Source: Clostridium sp. CAG:594
GTDB lineage: Bacteria > Bacillota_I > Bacilli_A > RF39 > UBA660
NCBI GenBank assembly: GCA_000434835.1
Contig: FR881458.1
Coordinates: forward strand, 1-10,900
Direction of reading: 5' to 3'
DNA length: 10,900 bases
The notes beneath the pieces are model-generated. The model was not told where the DNA came from, searched no databases, and saw only the letters and a list, made by a program, of their open reading frames with translations. This document shows, in pieces, positions 6,042 through 10,900 of this stretch; the stretch's first letter is position 1, and the number at the start of each line of letters is the position of its first letter. Position numbers and translations under genes: made by a program.

Positions 6042-6073
6042 TTGACATCCGGGGGGGGGGTATATGATATTAT
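6042..6073 (+). promoter_or_regulatory. Putative phase-variable promoter with a G10 spacer tract
   Basis: A perfect -35 TTGACA (6042-6047) is followed by TCC, ten G's (6051-6060) and then TATATGATATTAT. Possible -10 hexamers are TATGAT (6063-6068, spacer 15), GATATT (6066-6071, spacer 18, weaker) and TATTAT (6068-6073, spacer 20). Each strong -10 is off the optimal 17 bp at G10. Gain of two G's would put TATGAT at 17; loss of three would put TATTAT at 17. I infer that slipped-strand changes in tract length switch the downstream surface gene between expression levels, as known for homopolymer spacers in other bacteria. Confidence 0.75.
6051..6060 (+). repeat. Homopolymeric G10 tract
   Basis: Ten consecutive G's, the only G or C run of this length in the window, in DNA that is about 70% A+T. 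It is a mononucleotide microsatellite prone to slippage, located in a promoter spacer. Confidence 0.95.
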
Positions 6074-6105
6074 AAACAAGTAGAAAGTAAGCATAAGGTG
6101 TTCAT

Positions 6106-7944
6106 ATGAAAAAGAATATAAGGTATAAAAAAGATGTAAAAAATAGAACTGGATTAATGTTGTTTTTACTATTTACTTGTTTTACACTATGTTTGTCGGT
6201 TGGTTATGCAGCCCTTAATAGTGATTTAAAAATAAGCGGAGAAGCTAGTTTTAGAGTAGAATCTGACATAAGAATAACAGATGTATTACTTTATGAAACA
6301 ACTAACCTAGCAGTAGAAAACTATACAAGTAAGTATAGTAAGGATACTATAACAATAGGAACTAAATTAACACAAGTAAATTCAACAATTTCATATAAAG
6401 TAAAAGTACAAAATAGTGGAACAGTTGCAATGTGGATAGATAGTATAGAAGAAGAGACAAAAAACAATAGTAATACAGAGTATGTATTAGAAGGAATAGG
6501 ATTAAAAGAATTAATAAGTCCAGGAGAAGAAAAAGAATTTATAGTAAAAATAAAATATAAAAATAACATAACAACATTACCTGATAATACAAACTTAGAT
6601 ACAATACTTAAATTTAACTTCATAAAACCAGAAAGCATTTTGACAACTGAAGTTTATACTGCTTCTTCTGACACACTTTTTTTTAATGGCCCTTTAAAAA
6701 AAGAGAAAATAGAAAGTATAGAGTTTAGACCAACACTTGATGTTATAGAAGATGCAATAGGCTCGTGGGATGCATCATATGATAAAAACGGAACAGTAAT
6801 AGCATCATATAAAGACTCTGATGGAAATGGGTTATATGAACTTTATATTGGAGGCATAGGGAAAGTTAATGCGCCAAGTGATTCATCATTTTTATTTAGA
6901 AACTTTTACAATTTAACTGATATTTCTTTTGATAAATATTTTGATACTTCAAACATGACTAATATGTATTTAATGTTTAGTAATTTAAAGCATCTTAAAT
7001 TTCTCGATTTATCTAGTTTTAACACTTCTAATGTGACTAATATGAGTAGTGTATTTTATAATAGTGAATCTCTTATAAATTTAAATATAGATTATTTTAA
7101 TACATCAAGAGTTACTAACATGTATCAAATGTTTAATGGTTGTTCTTCACTAAATGAACTTAATGTATCATCGTTTGATACATTCAAAGTAACTAATATG
7201 AAATATATGTTTGCGGGATGCAGTGGCCTTACTAATTTAGATTTAACCAATTTTAATACAAAAAAAGTTAAGGATATGTCAGTTATGTTTTTTTATTGCA
7301 AATCACTTGCCACTTTAGATTTATCATCATTTGATACATCAAATGTGACGGATATGTCATATATGTTTCAGTATGATGTATCTTTAACTAGTTTAAATAT
7401 ATTTTCATTTAATACATCGAATGTAAAAAATATGTCAAAAATGTTTTATGAATGCTTTTTATTGGAAAATCTTGATTTAACTAATTTTGATACTTCAAAC
7501 GTAACTGATATGTCTTATATGTTTTTATCTTGCAAAAAACTTAGTGCATTAAATTTATCCTCATTTAACACAGAAAAAGTTACAACTATGAAAGGTATGT
7601 TTTGGAATTGTCAAAAATTAACTAACTTAAACATCTCAAGTTTTGATACATCCAAAGTTACAGATATGAGTAACATGTTTCAGGGGTGTTTATCAATTAG
7701 AGAATTTGACTTAACTAGTTTTGATACTTCAAACGTTACTAACATGGGAGTAATGTTTTATGAGTGCATATCATTGAAAAAATTAGATTTATCTTCATTT
7801 ATTTTTAAAGACGATGTTTCAACTTCAAATATGTTTGTTAAAGTGCCTATATCTACATTAATTTATGTAAAGGATGATTTTTCAAAAGAATTTATTTTGA
7901 GTGTTAGAAGTGATTTAACAAACATACAAGTAAAGAATGCCTAA
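6106..7944 (+). CDS. BspA-like (DUF285) repeat surface protein
   Basis: 612 aa secreted or membrane-tethered protein. A basic N-terminus and a hydrophobic stretch (about 16-36) form a signal peptide or anchor; GYAA at 33-36 is a plausible cleavage site. Residues 40-175 form a beta domain like those of TasA/SipW-associated surface proteins. Residues 182-278 are the usual entry region of BspA-like proteins (SYKDSDGNGLYELYIGG). Residues 279-564 are eleven units of exactly 26 aa with the pattern F(D/N)TSxVTxMxxMFxxCxxLxxLxL, followed by a degenerate twelfth. Proteins of this type are linked to adhesion to host surfaces and matrix proteins. No LPXTG motif ends the chain, so retention may rely on an uncleaved N-terminus. 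AAGGTG (6095-6100) lies 5 nt before the ATG. Expression is probably controlled by the poly-G promoter. Confidence 0.92.
   Translation: MKKNIRYKKDVKNRTGLMLFLLFTCFTLCLSVGYAALNSDLKISGEASFRVESDIRITDVLLYETTNLAVENYTSKYSKDTITIGTKLTQVNSTISYKVKVQNSGTVAMWIDSIEEETKNNSNTEYVLEGIGLKELISPGEEKEFIVKIKYKNNITTLPDNTNLDTILKFNFIKPESILTTEVYTASSDTLFFNGPLKKEKIESIEFRPTLDVIEDAIGSWDASYDKNGTVIASYKDSDGNGLYELYIGGIGKVNAPSDSSFLFRNFYNLTDISFDKYFDTSNMTNMYLMFSNLKHLKFLDLSSFNTSNVTNMSSVFYNSESLINLNIDYFNTSRVTNMYQMFNGCSSLNELNVSSFDTFKVTNMKYMFAGCSGLTNLDLTNFNTKKVKDMSVMFFYCKSLATLDLSSFDTSNVTDMSYMFQYDVSLTSLNIFSFNTSNVKNMSKMFYECFLLENLDLTNFDTSNVTDMSYMFLSCKKLSALNLSSFNTEKVTTMKGMFWNCQKLTNLNISSFDTSKVTDMSNMFQGCLSIREFDLTSFDTSNVTNMGVMFYECISLKKLDLSSFIFKDDVSTSNMFVKVPISTLIYVKDDFSKEFILSVRSDLTNIQVKNA
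6940..7797 (+). repeat. Eleven tandem 78-bp (26-aa) DUF285 repeats
   Basis: The F(D/N)T motif recurs at residues 279, 305, 331, 357, 383, 409, 435, 461, 487, 513 and 539 of the protein, always 26 apart, with a decayed unit at 565. At DNA level the units have diverged, but short blocks are kept: TTTGATACTTCAAAC occurs at 6940, 7486 and 7720. Such blocks could support recombination that changes unit number. Confidence 0.92.
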
Positions 7945-7956
7945 AATGATATTTAC

Positions 7957-7978
7957 AAAAAGACTTAATGTCTTTTTT
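7957..7978 (+). terminator. Intrinsic terminator after the BspA-like gene
   Basis: AAAAAGAC (7957-7964) pairs with GTCTTTTT (7970-7977) around a 5-nt loop, ending in six T's (7973-7978). Together with the terminator after lspA it makes the surface gene a self-contained transcription unit. Confidence 0.9.
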
Positions 7979-7993
7979 ATTTTGCCATAAATA

Positions 7994-8002
7994 TGATATA
8001 AT
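7994..8002 (+). promoter_or_regulatory. Extended -10 promoter for the rluD operon
   Basis: TGATATAAT (TG at 7994-7995, perfect TATAAT at 7997-8002) lies 24 bp before the rluD start codon. The -35 position (7974-7979, TTTTTA) is weak and overlaps the T run of the terminator. The extended -10 probably compensates. Confidence 0.7.
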
Positions 8003-8026
8003 GTTCTTTAGTTGAGAGGGATAAAA

Positions 8027-8926
8027 ATGAAATTTGTTATAGATGATGAAAAAAATTTAATTAGATTAGATAAATATTTAACTTTGAATACTGATATATC
8101 AAGAAGTAAAATAAGTGAAATGATAAAGGAAGGATTAGTTTTAGTAAATGGTAAGCAAACAAAGAGTAGCTATATTTTAAGACTTAATGATAATATTGAA
8201 ATTACTGGTACTTTAAAAATAGAAACTAATGCTAAAGCAGAAGACATTCCTTTAGATATTGTTTATGAAGATGATAATTTAATGGTTATAAATAAACCAT
8301 CTGGAATGGTTGTTCATCCTGCAGCAGGACATTTTTCAGGTACACTTGTAAATGCTTTGTTAGCACATACTAAAGATTTAAGTTCTAAAAATGGAGATGA
8401 ACGACCTGGAATAGTTCATCGTATTGATAAAGACACATCAGGTCTTTTAGTGGTTGCTAAAAATGATAAAACACATGAAGCTTTAGCAAACCAGTTAAAG
8501 GATAAAACGTTATCAAGAATATATGTTGCTCTTGTTAAGGGAAGAATAAATCATGATACTGGAACAATTGATGCTCCAATTGGAAGAGATCCATATGATA
8601 GAAAGAAAATGTGCGTAACAGACCAAAATAGTCGTAATGCCATAACACATTTTAAGGTTTTAGAAAGATATAAAAACTCTAGTTTAATAGAGTGCAAACT
8701 TGAAACTGGAAGAACTCACCAAATAAGGGTACATATGAATTATATTGGACATCCTATAATAAATGATCCTGTATATGGTGGTAAGAAAAACATAGATAAT
8801 TTTGGACAAATGCTTCACGCTAAAGAAATAGGTTTTATTAATCCTGCAACTGGAAGGCATATGACGTTTTCTTGTGATGTTCCAGATGAGTTTAAAAAGA
8901 TATTAGAGATTTATAAAAATGAGTAA
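8027..8926 (+). CDS. rluD: RluA/RluD-family 23S rRNA pseudouridine synthase
   Basis: 299 aa enzyme that isomerises uridine to pseudouridine in RNA. By homology with RluD and Bacillus YlyB its target is probably helix 69 of 23S rRNA, but family members differ in target. An N-terminal S4 RNA-binding domain (about 12-60: RLDKYLTLNTDISRSKISEM, then LVNGK) precedes the catalytic domain. The catalytic motif HRIDKDTSG (131-139) has the nucleophile D134. Other family blocks are INKPSGMVVHP (88-98) and GRTHQIRVH near the end. I chose ATG 8027: AGAGGG (8015-8020) is 6 nt upstream. An in-frame TTG at 8012 would put that site inside the gene. The next gene's binding site overlaps this stop codon, so the two are coupled. 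Confidence 0.93.
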   Translation: MKFVIDDEKNLIRLDKYLTLNTDISRSKISEMIKEGLVLVNGKQTKSSYILRLNDNIEITGTLKIETNAKAEDIPLDIVYEDDNLMVINKPSGMVVHPAAGHFSGTLVNALLAHTKDLSSKNGDERPGIVHRIDKDTSGLLVVAKNDKTHEALANQLKDKTLSRIYVALVKGRINHDTGTIDAPIGRDPYDRKKMCVTDQNSRNAITHFKVLERYKNSSLIECKLETGRTHQIRVHMNYIGHPIINDPVYGGKKNIDNFGQMLHAKEIGFINPATGRHMTFSCDVPDEFKKILEIYKNE

Positions 8927-8937
8927 GGAGTGATTAT

Positions 8938-10071
8938 ATGACAACTAATGAAAAAAAAGACTTAATGGTAATGAAGTTTTTACATTATTTTATCACTGAA
9001 AAGAATTATAATCCGGTTATTGTTCATGGTATTCAAAATGAAATATGGCTTGAAAATATGGACAGTGATATTAGAATAGTAAGACTTGTTTTAAATTACA
9101 TACATAATGATGAACAACTTGATTTTGATAAGTTTAAGCTAGGAAGGCTGTCTCGTCAAATAAAACTTAAAACATTTACTATAAAAATGAAAACAATGAG
9201 TTTTTATCTTGATTTAAACGAAGATGTTAAATTAGTAAACGATAAGAATAATTTTGCTATAAGAGTAGATAAGGAAAAGGATTTATCAAAAGATGAAATG
9301 GTTAATAAATATTTTCCTGATATGATAAGTAAACTTAAATTTACTGAGGAAGGATCAAATCTTTATGCAAAAATCAATAATGATATTTTAAAGAAAAATA
9401 TGGATTCATCTGAAAAAATAAATGATTTATTTACTCCTAAAAAAAGTATTGTTACATATCTTTTAGTAGGTATAATGGTATTTATATTTATTTTAATGTA
9501 CGTTTTAGGTAATGGCTCATTAGATACTAAAACGTTATATAACTTTGGTGGCCTTGTAAAAGATGGAGCTTTCTATAGAAATATTACTAGTATGTTCTTA
9601 CACATAGGTATCATTCATTTAGTTATGAATATGTGGGCACTTATTTTACTTGGAAAGCAAGTAGAAAACTTCTATGGGCACATAAAAACACTTATAATAT
9701 TTATTTTTAGTGGACTTGTAGGTAACTTATTATCAGTTATACTTATGAATGAAAGAACGATATCTGCTGGGGCATCAGGTGCTATTTTTGGTCTTATGGG
9801 AGCACTTTTATACTTTGCAATTAACCAGCGTACAATTATGGGTGAGGCTTTAAAAAGAGAAATATTACCGGTTATTATAATAAATTTAATGGCAGGCTTT
9901 ATGTTATCTGGAATTAATATGTATGCCCATATAGGGGGTTTTATAGGTGGTATTATAATATCTGTAGCACTAGGTATTAAATACAAAACATCGAAGTTTG
10001 AAAAAATAAACGGATTTATTGCATCTTTAATTCTTATTGGTGCATTAACTTATTTAGCATACTTTATGTAA
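8938..10071 (+). CDS. Rhomboid-family intramembrane serine protease, GluP-like
   Basis: 377 aa integral membrane protease that cuts transmembrane segments. A soluble N-terminal domain of about 165 residues, presumably cytoplasmic, precedes the membrane part, an arrangement like that of Bacillus GluP (YqgP). The membrane core (about 172-377) has FLHIGIIHLVMNMWAL (220-235) with the HxxxxHxxxN pattern, the catalytic serine S280 in GASGAIFG, and the catalytic histidine H331 in AHIGGFIGG. The serine-histidine dyad is intact. AAGGAG (8925-8930) overlaps the rluD stop and is 7 nt from the ATG, so the genes are translationally coupled. The glycosyltransferase gene begins 14 bp after the stop. Substrates are unknown; GluP itself has been linked to membrane-protein quality control and glucose export. 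Confidence 0.93.
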   Translation: MTTNEKKDLMVMKFLHYFITEKNYNPVIVHGIQNEIWLENMDSDIRIVRLVLNYIHNDEQLDFDKFKLGRLSRQIKLKTFTIKMKTMSFYLDLNEDVKLVNDKNNFAIRVDKEKDLSKDEMVNKYFPDMISKLKFTEEGSNLYAKINNDILKKNMDSSEKINDLFTPKKSIVTYLLVGIMVFIFILMYVLGNGSLDTKTLYNFGGLVKDGAFYRNITSMFLHIGIIHLVMNMWALILLGKQVENFYGHIKTLIIFIFSGLVGNLLSVILMNERTISAGASGAIFGLMGALLYFAINQRTIMGEALKREILPVIIINLMAGFMLSGINMYAHIGGFIGGIIISVALGIKYKTSKFEKINGFIASLILIGALTYLAYFM

Positions 10072-10085
10072 AGGAATTTGATATT

Positions 10086-10900
10086 ATGATGTTATTTAGA
10101 ATCTTATCTTTATTGTTGTTTATAATTGGTTTATTAATTATGTTTATTTTAAAATTTTTATCTAGAAAGAATAATAATTGGCCTAAGGTAAAAAAAGGAG
10201 GACATAACTTTTGTTTTTTAGTACCTGCTAGATATGAGTCAAAGGTTATAGAAGACCTTTTAATAAGTATTAAAAATCAAAGTGTTAAAGTAAATATGAA
10301 GGATGTTTACGTAATTGTTGAATCACTCAAAGACGAAACGGTTAACATTTGTAAAAAGTATTCTGCTTCTGTTATTTTAAGAAAAAAGTTAAACCTTCAA
10401 AGAAAAGGGTATGCTCTTGATGAGGCTGTTAAAGAAATTCTTCTAAAAAAACAAAAGTATGATGCTTACTTTATATTTGATGCTGATAACGTACTTGATA
10501 AGGATTATATAAAAAACATGATACCAATATTTGATAAAGGTTATGATTTAGCATCAGGTTATAGAAATTGTAAGAATGGTAATAAAAGCGTAGTTGCAGC
10601 AGCATCCGCTCTTACGTTTTCGCTTGTTAATACGGTTTTTAATAATAAAAAAAATAAAGAAACTAGAAACATTACTTTTTCTGGTACAGGTTTTTATGTA
10701 AGGGGTTATTTAATAGAAAAGTGGAAGGGATATCCATTTCACACTTTAACCGAGGATTATGAGTTAAGTTCTTATGCAACCCTTAATAATTTAACTACGT
10801 ATTATAATACTAAAAGTATATTTTATGATGAACAACCATTAAGATTCAAAGACACCATAAATCAAAGAATAAGATGGATTAGAGGATACTTTGATGTAAG
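10086..10900 (+). CDS. Family 2 glycosyltransferase, membrane-attached (3'-truncated)
   Basis: The frame is open from ATG 10086 to the end of the window (271 codons plus 2 bases), so the C-terminus is missing. A hydrophobic N-terminal helix (about 4-25) is followed by a GT2 GT-A fold. It has a nucleotide-binding start (FLVPARYES, 44-52), a metal-binding DxD (D132, D134 in FIFDADNVLD), the acceptor-site loop GTGFYVR (200-206), the catalytic-base motif TED (222-224) and QRIRW (260-264). That last motif fits QxxRW of processive enzymes such as cellulose or hyaluronan synthases. It probably builds or extends a cell-surface polysaccharide or glycolipid; donor and acceptor are unknown. AAAGGAA (10070-10076), overlapping the rhomboid stop, is 9 nt upstream. 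A second ATG at 10089 is less well spaced. It is the third gene of the rluD operon. Confidence 0.9.
   Translation, partial: MMLFRILSLLLFIIGLLIMFILKFLSRKNNNWPKVKKGGHNFCFLVPARYESKVIEDLLISIKNQSVKVNMKDVYVIVESLKDETVNICKKYSASVILRKKLNLQRKGYALDEAVKEILLKKQKYDAYFIFDADNVLDKDYIKNMIPIFDKGYDLASGYRNCKNGNKSVVAAASALTFSLVNTVFNNKKNKETRNITFSGTGFYVRGYLIEKWKGYPFHTLTEDYELSSYATLNNLTTYYNTKSIFYDEQPLRFKDTINQRIRWIRGYFDV

Noticed and set aside
6321..6638. Antisense open frames inside larger genes (for example 6321-6638, 4623-4934, 9672-9986 and 1056-1250 on the - strand)
   Set aside because: They lie opposite genes with clear homology, have no family motifs, and have compositions expected of shadows of A+T-rich coding sequence.
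6940..7797. Tandem repeats as a CRISPR array
   Set aside because: The repeats are in frame, diverged at DNA level, have no unique spacers and encode the DUF285 motif.
6001..8026. Insertion sequence or integron carrying the BspA-like gene
   Set aside because: No transposase, integrase, terminal inverted repeats or target-site duplication can be seen around the cassette.
1..10900. Mycoplasma-like recoding of TGA to Trp, suggested by the low G+C and DUF285 repeats
   Set aside because: TGA ends the response regulator and lspA at the expected length, and Trp is encoded by TGG throughout.

Overview
The window is about 70% A+T and reads as the chromosome of a low-GC, spore-forming Firmicute, probably an uncultured gut lineage. 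The spore-specific sigma factor SigG and a YlmC/YmxH-family sporulation protein place it among endospore formers. TGA ends real genes (response regulator, lspA) and Trp is TGG, so the genetic code is standard. The exact lineage is inference; the sequence does not fix a genus.

Layout: (1) 1-378 (+), the 3' end of a surface/secreted protein with a dockerin-like calcium loop, closed by a terminator. (2) 462-2419 (+), an OmpR-type response regulator and its histidine kinase, overlapping by 4 bp, with an extended -10 promoter. (3) 2420-2577, an intergenic stretch with a promoter-like element, a hairpin whose loop can pair with a downstream segment, and a bidirectional terminator; I propose a small RNA of about 100 nt. 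(4) 2559-3697 (-), an unrecognised 101-aa gene with its own consensus promoter, preceded by sigG. sigG lacks an ATG start and its ribosome binding site can fold into a leader hairpin. (5) 3772-4506 (+), a PRC-barrel YlmC/YmxH gene divergent from sigG, then a DUF5684-like membrane protein. (6) 4549-6000 (+), a CPBP intramembrane protease followed 9 bp later by lspA and a strong terminator. (7) 6042-7944 (+), a BspA-like (DUF285) surface protein behind a promoter whose -35/-10 spacer holds ten consecutive G. (8) 8027-10900 (+), rluD, a GluP-like rhomboid protease and the start of a family 2 glycosyltransferase that runs off the window.

The most notable element is the G10 tract at 6051-6060. It lies 3 bp after a perfect TTGACA and just before alternative -10 hexamers, in DNA that otherwise has almost no G runs. 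This is the architecture of a slipped-strand, phase-variable promoter, and it drives a repeat-built surface protein. That gene sits between lspA and rluD, which are usually adjacent in Firmicutes, so it looks like a later insertion. Second-tier signals are the putative pseudoknotted RNA at 2475-2577 and the structured, non-ATG translation start of sigG.
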